Below are positions 1 to 7,978 of a DNA stretch of 14,637 nt, piece by piece; positions within the stretch are counted from its first letter, which is position 1, and every line of letters begins with the position of its first letter. Position numbers and translations under genes: made by a program. The stretch is from Clostridia bacterium (lineage in GTDB: Bacteria; Bacillota; Clostridia; DUPQ01): assembly GCA_030592085.1 (NCBI GenBank), contig JAUUZV010000036.1:1-14637 (forward strand). Direction: 5' to 3'. The notes under the pieces were generated by a model. That model worked only from the letters and a program-made list of their open reading frames with translations. It had not been told where the DNA came from and searched no databases.

Positions 1-1419
1 ACTAATACCAGCATCTATTTCATCAAATATTATTGTTTCAATTTGATCATTATCAGCTAGTATATTCTTAATTGCTAACATTATTCTAGACATTTCACCA
101 CCTGAAGCTATTCGTCTTAGTGGTAATAAAGTGCTACCTCTATTTGTTGATATATAAAATTCCACTTCATCATTCCCAGTATTACCAAAATATTTATAAC
201 CAAGATTATTTACTTTATCAATTAATTTGAATTGTACAGAAAACTTTGCATTCTTCATTTCAAGATCATGTAATTCATTATCAATCTGTTTTTCAAACAA
301 TAAAGCTTTTTCTTTTCTTAGTTGAGTTAATTTTATAGCATATTCACTTAATAGCTTTTCATGATTCTTAACTTTTATAAGTTTTTCATTATGAATTTTC
401 TCATAATTATTTAATACATTTATTTTATCTAATAAATTATTATAAAATTGAATAACATCATCTTTTGTTTTTCCATATTTTCCAGTAATTCTTGATATAT
501 CATGATATATATCATTAATTTTTTCAAATTCATCTTCACTAAAAGATAATGAAGTAGAATAACTATTAATAGCTTTTATACTTTCTCCTATCATATAGTA
601 ACTATCATTAAGACTAGATTTAGCATTTAATAATAATTCATCTTCTGGACAATGCTCAAGGTGTTTTATAGATTCAAATAATAAAGATGATATATTGTTG
701 GTCTCATCATCAAGAAGTTGTAAGGTTTTTTGGATATTTATATTAATTTTCTCATAATCATCCATTTCTTTTTTTCTATCTCTAATTTCATCCCAATTTT
801 GAACTAAGACATTTGATTGTTCTATGTCATTAACCTGAAAAGAGTATATTTCTTTATCACGTTCTCGTTCTTCTATTGAGCCTGCTACACTTTTTAATTC
901 ATTTATAACTTTTTGATATAGTAATAACTCATTTTTATAATCTATAAGTATACTATTAATGACTTTATTAGAAAATAAGTCTAAATAATATAAATGTTTT
1001 TCTTGATTAAGTAATGTTTGATTTTCATATTGACCATGTATGTCAAATAAAATAGATGCAACTTCACTAATAGTATTTAAAGTAGTCAATTGCTGATTTA
1101 TTCTACATTCTGATTTTTGTGTTTGATTTATTTTTCTTGTAATTACAAGTAAATCTTCATTAGTGTCTATTGTGAATATTTGTTTAATAAGTTCTTTTTG
1201 TTTTATTGATAATTGAAAAGCTGCTGAAACTAATGCATATTTACAATCTTTTCTTATCATCTCTTTATATGCCCTCGCTCCACTTATTAATGATAAAGCA
1301 TTAATTAATACTGATTTACCAGATCCAGATTCACCGGTTATAACAGTGAAATTCTCATATAAATCAATAGTAGCACTTTGAAAAATAGCGAAATTTTGAA
1401 CAGTAATTTGACGAAGCAA
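1..1419 (-). CDS. recN: DNA repair protein RecN (3' end cut off by window edge)
   Basis: SMC-like ABC ATPase that acts early in repair of DNA double-strand breaks. Seen: 473 codons, with the C-terminus missing at the left edge; the family is usually about 550-570 residues, so roughly 80-100 residues are lost. The N-terminal Walker A is GESGSGKS at residues 29-36, followed by a DIHGQ motif (H128-Q130). A long charged, coiled-coil-like middle leads to the ABC signature SGGEMSR from residue 439 and a Walker B IIFDEIDAG with D466-E467. The start is a TTG at 1417-1419: an in-frame TGA lies just upstream, no ATG or GTG is available, and GAGAGG sits 5 bases before it. It begins one base after the argR stop, so it is translated with argR as the last visible gene of the nadK-argR-recN unit. 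The Walker A reads GESGSGKS where GETGAGKS is usual; this is a conservative change. Identity is very secure. Confidence 0.97.
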   Translation of the reverse strand, partial: MLRQITVQNFAIFQSATIDLYENFTVITGESGSGKSVLINALSLISGARAYKEMIRKDCKYALVSAAFQLSIKQKELIKQIFTIDTNEDLLVITRKINQTQKSECRINQQLTTLNTISEVASILFDIHGQYENQTLLNQEKHLYYLDLFSNKVINSILIDYKNELLLYQKVINELKSVAGSIEERERDKEIYSFQVNDIEQSNVLVQNWDEIRDRKKEMDDYEKININIQKTLQLLDDETNNISSLLFESIKHLEHCPEDELLLNAKSSLNDSYYMIGESIKAINSYSTSLSFSEDEFEKINDIYHDISRITGKYGKTKDDVIQFYNNLLDKINVLNNYEKIHNEKLIKVKNHEKLLSEYAIKLTQLRKEKALLFEKQIDNELHDLEMKNAKFSVQFKLIDKVNNLGYKYFGNTGNDEVEFYISTNRGSTLLPLRRIASGGEMSRIMLAIKNILADNDQIETIIFDEIDAGIS

Positions 1420-1420
1420 T

Positions 1421-1873
1421 TTAACCTCTCAATTCTTTATTAAAAAATAACATTGCAGAAAGCGCATCTTCTTTTGATTTAGCAATAGACATAATGGTAT
1501 CATCGCCTGCAATTGTTCCAATTATTTCATCAATATTAAGACTATCAATGGCACTAGCAGCAGCTCCTGCCATTCCTGGTAGTGTTTTTATAATAAGAAT
1601 ATTTTGTGCACATTCAGATGAAATATATGATTGTCTTAATACGGTTAAAAGTCGTTTTGATATGATAATTTTAGTTTCATTTTGCATTATATATTTACTT
1701 TCTCCTGTAATCGTAGTTGTCTTTACAAGTCTTAGATCTTTAATATCTCTTGAAACAGTTGCTTGAGTAACTTCAAAACCTAATATATTAAGTTCATTAG
1801 CTAATTCCTCCTGAGTTGTTATTTCCTTATTTTCAATAATCTCTAAAATTTTAATATGTCTTTTTTGTTTCAT
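1421..1873 (-). CDS. argR: Arginine repressor ArgR/AhrC
   Basis: Arginine-sensing transcription factor that as a hexamer binds ARG boxes, represses arginine biosynthesis and, in Bacillus-type homologues, can activate catabolism. Seen: 150 residues, the usual length. The N-terminal winged helix-turn-helix carries the recognition segment TQATVSRDIKDL at residues 36-47. The C-terminal oligomerisation and arginine-binding domain has LPGMAGAAA (98-106) and GTIAGDDT (119-126), whose D124-D125 pair corresponds to the L-arginine-contacting aspartates of the family. The ATG follows directly on the nadK stop, with GGGAGAG inside the nadK end as ribosome site. The likely targets in this window are argGH at the far right and its own operon, since ARG-box-like palindromes overlap both promoters. 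Binding is inferred, not shown. Confidence 0.97.
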   Translation of the reverse strand: MKQKRHIKILEIIENKEITTQEELANELNILGFEVTQATVSRDIKDLRLVKTTTITGESKYIMQNETKIIISKRLLTVLRQSYISSECAQNILIIKTLPGMAGAAASAIDSLNIDEIIGTIAGDDTIMSIAKSKEDALSAMLFFNKELRG

Positions 1874-2719
1874 CTATCTCTCCCTATTATACATTTTTTT
1901 ACGAAGCGTATCATAAAAACTACTGTCACTTACTTTTATTAGTTTAGCTTGAATTTTACTCATTTTTATTTTAATTTCATCATTTCCTTGTAAAGTGAAG
2001 GTTTTTTGGCCGTCAATAGATAATAAACAACGAGAATTTTCATCATTTATAACTTTTATAGCTATTATTGCTTTTTTAGAAATAACAAATGAGCGAGAAT
2101 GCATAACATGTGAACAAATTGGTGTTACAAGCATTAATTTTGAGTTATGTTCAATAACTGGCCCACCTGCTGATAATGCATAACCTGTAGATCCAGTTGG
2201 TGTTGATATAATAAGTCCATCTCCTGGGAAAGAATCGACAAAAGAATTATCAATGGTTAAATCCAGTGTAATAATTCTAGACAATTCTCCTCTAGAAATT
2301 ACAAAATCATTAAGTGCATTATCTTTGTATATTATTTTTCCATTTCTAATTATTTGACAGGAAATCATCATTCTAGTGGTTATTTCATAATCATTATTAG
2401 CAATTCTTTCTATTGATGAATTTAGATTTTTAAGTTCAATTTCTGATAAAAAGCCTAAAGACCCTAAGTTTATACCTAATATTGGTATAGAAAGTGCTGC
2501 AGTTTGCCTAGCAATATTTAAAAATGTGCCATCTCCACCCAAAGAGAAAATAATAGATACATTAGCAAGTTTGTCTAAATCTATTTTTTCATCTTTACCT
2601 AAAGTAATTTGAAAAACATTACATAAACTAACTTCACTTAATTGTTTGCATATTAACGTACTTATCTTTTTGTTTTGGTCTTTATCTTTGTTTGAAATAA
2701 CTGCATATTTTATAGTCAT
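1874..2719 (-). CDS. nadK: NAD kinase
   Basis: Cytosolic ATP-NAD kinase (also called ppnK) that phosphorylates the 2'-hydroxyl of the adenosine ribose of NAD to make NADP. Seen: 281 residues, typical length. The diagnostic GGDGT motif is at residues 61-65 (D63 is the catalytic aspartate position), followed by NLGSLGFL (84-91), an NALND segment (134-138) and the nucleotide-binding TPTGSTGYALSAGGP loop (173-187). The ATG at 2719 has AGAGGA about 11 bases upstream, rather far. It is the first gene of a nadK-argR-recN subunit, an order common in Firmicutes, and touches argR end to start. A strong internal promoter and an ARG-box-like palindrome lie immediately upstream, so nadK may be co-regulated with argR even though it is not an arginine gene. 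Confidence 0.97.
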   Translation of the reverse strand: MTIKYAVISNKDKDQNKKISTLICKQLSEVSLCNVFQITLGKDEKIDLDKLANVSIIFSLGGDGTFLNIARQTAALSIPILGINLGSLGFLSEIELKNLNSSIERIANNDYEITTRMMISCQIIRNGKIIYKDNALNDFVISRGELSRIITLDLTIDNSFVDSFPGDGLIISTPTGSTGYALSAGGPVIEHNSKLMLVTPICSHVMHSRSFVISKKAIIAIKVINDENSRCLLSIDGQKTFTLQGNDEIKIKMSKIQAKLIKVSDSSFYDTLRKKMYNRER

Positions 2720-2733
2720 TTTTAAAAATTTCC

Positions 2734-2751
2734 TCTGTATAATTATACATT
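2734..2751. promoter_or_regulatory. Candidate ARG box (ArgR operator) upstream of nadK-argR-recN
   Basis: The core TGTATAATTATACA at 2736-2749 is a perfect 14-bp palindrome. With two flanking bases on each side it matches the ARG-box pattern WNTGAATWWWWATTCANW at 16 of 18 positions, the two misses being symmetric. It covers the -10 hexamer of the internal promoter, a repressing position. It is nearly the same word as the candidate box at argG. The match is seen; the function is inferred. Confidence 0.55.
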
Positions 2752-2770
2752 ATTGCTTATAAACTATCAA
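2742..2770 (-). promoter_or_regulatory. Internal sigma-A promoter for nadK-argR-recN
   Basis: On the minus strand a TTGATA -35 (2765-2770) and a perfect TATAAT -10 (2742-2747) are separated by exactly 17 bases. The -35 lies inside the last codons of mntP and the -10 in the 37-base gap before nadK. Transcription would start near 2735, leaving a leader of only about 16 bases, with the AGAGGA ribosome site almost at the 5' end. The promoter would separate nadK-argR-recN from the amidase-rph-rdgB-mntP part of the operon. Confidence 0.65.
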
Positions 2771-3308
2771 TGAGAATTTTTATTCCTATGGCAATTATAA
2801 TTAATCCACCAAATATTTCAGAACCTTTCCTAAAGAATTTATTGATTTTACATCCAAACTTAATTCCGACATATGAAACTACGAAAGTTACAATTCCAAT
2901 AATCATTGAAGCATACAATATTGAAACATTAACCATTGAAAGAGAAATTCCTGTAGCAAATGCATCAATACTAGTAGCAAAAGCTAATAAAATGATTTTT
3001 TTGGGTGTTAATACTATTAAATCACAATTATCACTGATTTTAACTGCTTCAATTAACATATGAATTCCAATTATTATTAAAATAACAAATGCAATATAAC
3101 CTGTGAAGTTTTCAATGCTACTTTTAAAGATAGATGCTAAATAAAATCCTATAATAGGCATTATACCTTGAAATAAACCAAAAGTAATCGCTAAAATTAA
3201 TTGATCTTTTTCTTTTTTAGCAGCATTTGAGATGCCACAAGATATGGAAACAGCAAAAGCATCCATAGATAAGGCTAATGCAGTTAGAATAATAAGATAT
3301 ATACTCAT
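2757..3308 (-). CDS. mntP: Manganese efflux pump MntP
   Basis: Integral membrane exporter of the MntP (YebN/YtaF, former DUF204) family that removes excess Mn(II) from the cytosol. Seen: 183 residues, typical length, with about six hydrophobic segments arranged as an inverted repeat. Two matching conserved motifs, one per half, carry the key aspartates: LALSMDAFAV around D16 and FATSIDAFAT around D115. The ATG overlaps the rdgB stop as ATGA, so the gene is translationally coupled to rdgB; AAAGAG precedes it. No yybP-ykoY (Mn-sensing) riboswitch is possible directly upstream, because rdgB coding sequence fills that space, so control is probably through the operon. The family includes relatives of unproved substrate, so transport of another divalent cation cannot be excluded. 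Confidence 0.88.
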   Translation of the reverse strand: MSIYLIILTALALSMDAFAVSISCGISNAAKKEKDQLILAITFGLFQGIMPIIGFYLASIFKSSIENFTGYIAFVILIIIGIHMLIEAVKISDNCDLIVLTPKKIILLAFATSIDAFATGISLSMVNVSILYASMIIGIVTFVVSYVGIKFGCKINKFFRKGSEIFGGLIIIAIGIKILIDSL

Positions 3309-3904
3309 GATAACTCTTTTTCTAGTAATTCTTTACAAGCTCTTATAGCTTTTCCTCTATGACTAATTGAATTTTTTTCAATTTCACTTAATTGAGCAAA
3401 TGTTTTTTTGAATTCTTTAACATAAAAAATTGGATCATAACCAAAACCATTATTTCCAGTAGGCTTAGTAATAATAGTACCTTTACAATCACCTTTTACA
3501 TAAAATATCTTTTTTTTAATAATAATACAAATAACTGTAGAAAAAGAAGCTAATCTTTCATTTACTGGAATATCTTCTATAACTTTAATTAATTTTTCAT
3601 TGTTTTCTTTATCAGTAGCGTTTAATCCTGCATAACGTTTAGAGTATACACCTGGTTTATCATTTAATGATTTTACTATTAGACCTGAATCATCTGCTAT
3701 AACAATATGATTTGTGAATTTTTTAGCATCAAGTGCTTTAATTAGTGCATTTTCTTTAAATGTACTACCTGTTTCATCTGGATTAGATAAAATATTTGCA
3801 TCTTTTAAACTAAGAATTTCATATTTTTGATCATTATTATTAAATATTGATTTAATTTCACTAATTTTATGTTGATTATTGCTGGCAACAATTATTTTAA
3901 TCAC
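3305..3904 (-). CDS. rdgB: XTP/dITP diphosphatase (RdgB/HAM1 family)
   Basis: House-cleaning nucleotide pyrophosphatase that hydrolyses XTP, dITP and ITP to monophosphates, keeping deaminated purines out of DNA and RNA. Seen: 199 residues, normal for the family. SNNQHK (8-13) forms the start of the nucleotide pocket, followed by ETGSTFKENA (44-53), ADDSGL (70-75, metal-binding aspartates), GFGYDPIF (153-160) and SHRGKA (181-186). The start codon is GTG at 3902-3904, one base after the rph stop, with AGGA seven bases upstream inside the rph end. The rph-rdgB pairing is widely conserved. The last bases overlap the mntP start by 4 bp. Confidence 0.96.
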   Translation of the reverse strand: MIKIIVASNNQHKISEIKSIFNNNDQKYEILSLKDANILSNPDETGSTFKENALIKALDAKKFTNHIVIADDSGLIVKSLNDKPGVYSKRYAGLNATDKENNEKLIKVIEDIPVNERLASFSTVICIIIKKKIFYVKGDCKGTIITKPTGNNGFGYDPIFYVKEFKKTFAQLSEIEKNSISHRGKAIRACKELLEKELS

Positions 3905-3905
3905 T

Positions 3906-4625
3906 TTATTTTCCTAATAATTCTTTCTTTTGAAGTAATATTAATTGAGAAATTGAAGTTTTACCATAATCAATCATTTTATTAAGTTCATCTTGTGAAA
4001 ATGATTTTCCTTCTGCAGTTCCTTGTATTTCAATAATTTCTAAATTTTCATTCATTACTATATTACAATCAACTTCAGCAGTTGAATCTTCTATATAACA
4101 TAAATCAGATAAGACTTTTGAATCTACAATTCCAACACTTATTGCTGCAACAAATGAAGAAATTGGATTCTCTTTTATGACTTTTTTATCAACCAATTGT
4201 TGACATGCTTGATACATTGCAATAAAACCACCGGTTATAGAAGCTGTTCTTGTTCCCCCATCTGCTTGTAATACATCACAATCAATAATAATTGTCCTAG
4301 GACCTAATTTAGCTAAATCAATAGAAGCTCGTAATGAACGCCCAATGAGGCGTTGTATTTCGCTTCCTCGTGAATTTTTCTTTAATTTATTAATCTCTCT
4401 ATTAGTTCTAGTAGATGTGGCTCTTGGAAGCATAGAATACTCAGCTGTTACCCATCCTTCTTTTGATTCTAATTTAAAAGGTGGCACTTTTTCTTCTACA
4501 GTAGCATTACATAGTACTTTAGTATTCCCAAATTCAATTAAAACAGATCCTTCTGGATAAATAATATAATTACTTGTTATTTTAACATTTCGCATTTCTT
4601 CTGGTTTTCTTAAATCATGTCTCAT
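3906..4625 (-). CDS. rph: Ribonuclease PH
   Basis: Phosphorolytic 3'-5' exoribonuclease that trims tRNA 3' ends; the family forms a hexameric ring. Seen: 239 residues, full length. The N-terminal DLRKPEEMRNVKI is typical, followed by EYSMLPRAT (62-70), RGSEIQRLIGRSLRA (86-100), CDVLQADGGTRTASITG (116-132, part of the phosphate-binding active site) and the AEGKSFSQDELN segment near the C-terminus. The ATG at 4625 is preceded by AAAGG with seven bases spacing. It lies 13 bases after the upstream amidase gene and one base before rdgB. All active-site motifs look intact, so it is probably functional. Confidence 0.97.
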   Translation of the reverse strand: MRHDLRKPEEMRNVKITSNYIIYPEGSVLIEFGNTKVLCNATVEEKVPPFKLESKEGWVTAEYSMLPRATSTRTNREINKLKKNSRGSEIQRLIGRSLRASIDLAKLGPRTIIIDCDVLQADGGTRTASITGGFIAMYQACQQLVDKKVIKENPISSFVAAISVGIVDSKVLSDLCYIEDSTAEVDCNIVMNENLEIIEIQGTAEGKSFSQDELNKMIDYGKTSISQLILLQKKELLGK

Positions 4626-4638
4626 AATTTAACCTTTC

Positions 4639-5988
4639 TTAATGGCTAGCTAAATAATCAATAATTCCATTAGTTAATCCAACTGCAATTTTATCTTGAT
4701 ATTCATCACTAGCTAACAAATTCCATTCTTCAGTATTTGTAATAAATCCCATTTCTAATATGATAGCAGGCATTAATGATTTATTAGTAATTAACATTGT
4801 AGTTGTACGAATTAATCCCATATCATTAGCATTAGTTGTGGCAATTAGATTATTTTGAATAGTCCTAGCAAGTTCTTCTTCATCTTTATATATTGTCAAT
4901 AATCCATTAACACTATGATCATCATAAGAATTAGCATGAATATTTATTAATAATGAAGCATCTAGTAAATTTGCAATGTCAACTCGCTCATTTAATCCAA
5001 CATATTCATCATTTTCTCTAATTAAGAAACAATCATATCCAGCTTTAGTTAATTCTTCACATGTTTTTAATGCAACTGCTAATGTAATATCTTTTTCATA
5101 ACGACCTTCATAAAATGCTCCAACATCAGTTCCACCATGACCGGCGTAAATAATTATAACTCCTGATGAGTTTTTAACATCAAGTAAAGTTAAAGTAGCG
5201 TTATAATCTCTAGTATTAGGATAGTATACTAACGGTTTTTTTGCATTAAATTCAATAATTGTTTTAGAACCATCAGTTCTAATATCAATATAATTTAAAT
5301 AATCATCATTAAATAGTAATTTTTCCTCTTTAATCCCTGGAAGACGATTACTATCAATAGTAATTGTATATACTAAACCATCATCAGAAAAAGCTTCTTC
5401 ATAATATTTTTGAGTGCTTTCAACTGATGAACAAATTTTGCCATTATCAATAACAATATATTTTCTTATTGTACTATTATTATATGTGAATAATTCATGA
5501 TTAATTGAAGTATAAAAGTCTAAAACAACTGAATCTTGGTTTTTTGTCTCATTAAAATTAAAATTATTATTTAGCGAAATAACAATCTCTATAGAATCTT
5601 CACCAAATGTACTAGCAGAAACTTCATTAATAATTCCTTCATCGTTAATAACATTTAATGTGTTTCCTTCAAGTGTTCTACCTGATATATTAATAATCAT
5701 TTTATAATCATCTGTCTGGACTTTATATGAATAGGATGGTGAAATATTATCAATAATTAATTGATTATCTGATATTGTTAGTAATAATTCATCGTTTCTA
5801 ACTGGTGTTATGGTATTTGTAGGAATTGTTGTTTCTTTCATAGGTGTTTCACTATGACTTACAGGTTCTTCTGATGATAAAACTGTGTTATCTAAAACCA
5901 AATAAATTCCTAATAATACAACTAATAATACCAATAATGTTGATATTGTTATTATAATAAATTTATGTTCTTTTTTATGTTTTTCCAT
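4639..5988 (-). CDS. Membrane-anchored N-acetylmuramoyl-L-alanine amidase (Amidase_3), amidase B
   Basis: Zinc peptidoglycan hydrolase that cuts the MurNAc-L-Ala amide bond outside the membrane. Seen: 449 residues. Residues 10-32 form one hydrophobic segment after a basic start and act as an uncleaved anchor or signal. A Ser/Thr/Pro linker (about 38-62) and a beta-rich region (65-270) without clear motifs follow, then the Amidase_3 domain (277-446). Zinc ligands are H284, E298 and H351 (in NIHAN), with catalytic E412 in LEMGFITN. The segment DDGLVYTITI...KKPLVYY (202-256) closely resembles the same place in its upstream neighbour, marking the two as tandem paralogues. Odd point: the usual DPGHGG is YAGHGG here (281-286), so the Asp-Pro before the zinc histidine is lost while every ligand stays. 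The ATG is two bases inside a 4-base gap region after amidase A, with AGGTGAG at that gene's TGA stop as ribosome site. Confidence 0.9.
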   Translation of the reverse strand: MEKHKKEHKFIIITISTLLVLLVVLLGIYLVLDNTVLSSEEPVSHSETPMKETTIPTNTITPVRNDELLLTISDNQLIIDNISPSYSYKVQTDDYKMIINISGRTLEGNTLNVINDEGIINEVSASTFGEDSIEIVISLNNNFNFNETKNQDSVVLDFYTSINHELFTYNNSTIRKYIVIDNGKICSSVESTQKYYEEAFSDDGLVYTITIDSNRLPGIKEEKLLFNDDYLNYIDIRTDGSKTIIEFNAKKPLVYYPNTRDYNATLTLLDVKNSSGVIIIYAGHGGTDVGAFYEGRYEKDITLAVALKTCEELTKAGYDCFLIRENDEYVGLNERVDIANLLDASLLINIHANSYDDHSVNGLLTIYKDEEELARTIQNNLIATTNANDMGLIRTTTMLITNKSLMPAIILEMGFITNTEEWNLLASDEYQDKIAVGLTNGIIDYLASH

Positions 5989-5992
5989 GCAC

Positions 5993-7903
5993 TCACCTGA
6001 CGTATTTTAATGTTTCCAATATGCCGTTTGCTATTCCATTGGCAATTAATTGTTGATAATCAGGTTGTAACATATTTGATAATTCTGACTCATTAGTTAT
6101 GAAGCCACATTCGACTAAAACAGATGGCATATTAGTATCTTTTAAGACAACCAATTTATCTCTATCGATTATACCTAAATCTGCTGCGTCTGTCGAGGAA
6201 ATGATTCCATTTTGAATAAATGTTGCTAACAATTGTCCGTTTGGATAATCGTAATTAGGAATACCAGGATATGCTAATGTCATAATACCACTAAAATCAG
6301 GATCATCTAAAGCATTTATATGAACACTAACAAATAATGATGCATTTAATAGATTAGCTAAATCAGCTCTCTCATAAACACCAATAAATTCATCTGTTTC
6401 TCTTAACATAAAAGTTTTTATTCCTAAATCATTTAATTGTTTTTCAAGTTTTAGTGAAATATCTAAATTAATTGTGGATTCATAAATATCACCACTAATA
6501 GCTCCTGGATCAAATCCGCCATGACCTGGATCAATTATAACAAACGTTTCGTCAATTTTAGGTAATATATTAATGTGACTACTTCTATCTTCCCCATTAA
6601 CATAATAGATAAAAGGCTGTTTAGCTTCTATAGTTAAAGTAACTTTTTCACCTAGTCTATTAACAAAAATACTATTTATATAATCATCATTAATATATAA
6701 TTGCCCACTTGTAATCGAATATGAAGAATCGCTAAAAGTGATTTTATATGTTAAACCATCATCTGATAAGTTATATGTATAATATTTAATATTAGCATCA
6801 CTTCTATTAGCTAAAAGTGTATCAATAACAGATATATATTTTCTATCACCATAATTATAGTAATTAATGCCATTAACAACTGGTTTGTTTATTACTATTG
6901 ATAATTGTTCACCTTTAATTAAATCAAATGAACTTTGAAAATCAGTTGCTATTTCATATCTTGTACCCTCTTCATATGGATATGCTTTAATATAAGTAAT
7001 ATTTTCATTTTCGATTATTTCTTCGTGTTCTCCAGTTAATTCATTAGATGGAATATCAATAATTATTCTAAATGGATCTGATAATCGCTCAACATGATAA
7101 TCTGTATAATCCGAAGTTAATAAAGTAATAACATTATTTTCAACTGAAAAAGGTTTTATTTCAGTAATAAAATTCCCATCAATAGATACAATAATTACAA
7201 CTGAACCATTTTCTTGATAAATTGAATATTGATAATCATTATTTAAATCAAATACTATTTTCGATTTATCATTATCAGAAGTTGATGTTCTAATAGCAGT
7301 AAATGTTTCACCTACTAAATCACTAATACTAGGTGTAAAAGCTGTAAAATCAATTACTAATCTATTAGGATTTTCAAGTAAATATGTTTTATCAATATCA
7401 AAAGATCCTAATAAAATAATTTTATCAGATAAATATCCACTTTCAATTGTTATTTGATCATTAATCTCTTCTATCTCTTCAATTACTACATTATCTAAGT
7501 ATTCACCTGTAAATAATTTATATACATCAACATGAGCATATGATACTCCATCAATAATAGTCACTGGATAATCATAAATCATTAAATGACCATTAATATA
7601 TACATGATTTGAAGTATTTTTAAACATCATTTGATTATCATTATGTTTAATTAGAATACTTTTTGTATTATTGTCCCATGATATCTCACCTTCAAATACA
7701 TTTGATAATGTACGAAGGGGTACATGCTTTAATCCATTAATTAATATAATGGGTACTTCTGATATTACTGTACTTTTATCTACTGTTTTTGTAACAATAA
7801 TATTATGATCTGACACAGTAACAACTGGTTCAGACGCAAAAACAGAATAAGTTAAAGAACAAATCAATAAAATTGTAAAGATTGATAATAAGAATTTTCT
7901 CAT
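5993..7903 (-). CDS. Secreted multidomain N-acetylmuramoyl-L-alanine amidase (Amidase_3), amidase A
   Basis: Exported zinc amidase that hydrolyses peptidoglycan. Seen: 636 residues. A signal peptide spans residues 1-23, with probable cleavage after VFA. A copper-amine-oxidase-N-type domain (about 45-130) contains VPLRTLSNVFEGEISWD. Two AMIN-like beta domains (about 155-245 and 252-338) and a third beta-rich module (about 345-445) shared with amidase B follow. The catalytic domain (453-634) has DPGHGG (458-463), with ligands H461, E475 and H528 and catalytic E598 in VECGFITN, all present. AMIN domains in known amidases help target the enzyme to the envelope, so septal or wall localisation is likely but inferred. 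It is the first gene of the long left operon, with a near-consensus promoter about 40-65 bases upstream and GGGAAGG before the ATG. A role in cell separation or wall turnover is more likely than a phage lysin role, given the housekeeping operon. Confidence 0.93.
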   Translation of the reverse strand: MRKFLLSIFTILLICSLTYSVFASEPVVTVSDHNIIVTKTVDKSTVISEVPIILINGLKHVPLRTLSNVFEGEISWDNNTKSILIKHNDNQMMFKNTSNHVYINGHLMIYDYPVTIIDGVSYAHVDVYKLFTGEYLDNVVIEEIEEINDQITIESGYLSDKIILLGSFDIDKTYLLENPNRLVIDFTAFTPSISDLVGETFTAIRTSTSDNDKSKIVFDLNNDYQYSIYQENGSVVIIVSIDGNFITEIKPFSVENNVITLLTSDYTDYHVERLSDPFRIIIDIPSNELTGEHEEIIENENITYIKAYPYEEGTRYEIATDFQSSFDLIKGEQLSIVINKPVVNGINYYNYGDRKYISVIDTLLANRSDANIKYYTYNLSDDGLTYKITFSDSSYSITSGQLYINDDYINSIFVNRLGEKVTLTIEAKQPFIYYVNGEDRSSHINILPKIDETFVIIDPGHGGFDPGAISGDIYESTINLDISLKLEKQLNDLGIKTFMLRETDEFIGVYERADLANLLNASLFVSVHINALDDPDFSGIMTLAYPGIPNYDYPNGQLLATFIQNGIISSTDAADLGIIDRDKLVVLKDTNMPSVLVECGFITNESELSNMLQPDYQQLIANGIANGILETLKYVR

Positions 7904-7941
7904 AGTACCTTCCCGTGTGTTTCTTTCTTTCGTATATGTAT

Positions 7942-7970
7942 ATTATATAGTAGTTTAAAGGTTATGTAAA
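7942..7970 (-). promoter_or_regulatory. Sigma-A promoter of the amidase-rph-rdgB-mntP operon
   Basis: On the minus strand TTTACA (-35, 7965-7970; five of six consensus bases) and TATAAT (-10, 7942-7947; perfect) are 17 bases apart. The predicted start near 7935 gives a leader of about 30 bases ending in the GGGAAGG ribosome site of amidase A. This is one of the best promoters in the window and the only one seen before the operon's first gene. Confidence 0.75.
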
Positions 7971-7978
7971 TGATTATT

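Noticed and set aside
1494..1766. Plus-strand open frames opposite argR, nadK, mntP, rph and the lipoprotein gene (for example 1494-1766, 1995-2183, 2770-3063, 4345-4560, 8874-9080).
   Set aside because: They lie entirely antisense to genes with clear family motifs, have no recognisable domains and no ribosome sites; they are by-products of the opposite strand.
1884..1894. TATTATACATT before argR as a third ARG box.
   Set aside because: Only one half-site matches; the other half is CT/GC-rich and the sequence is the coding end of nadK.
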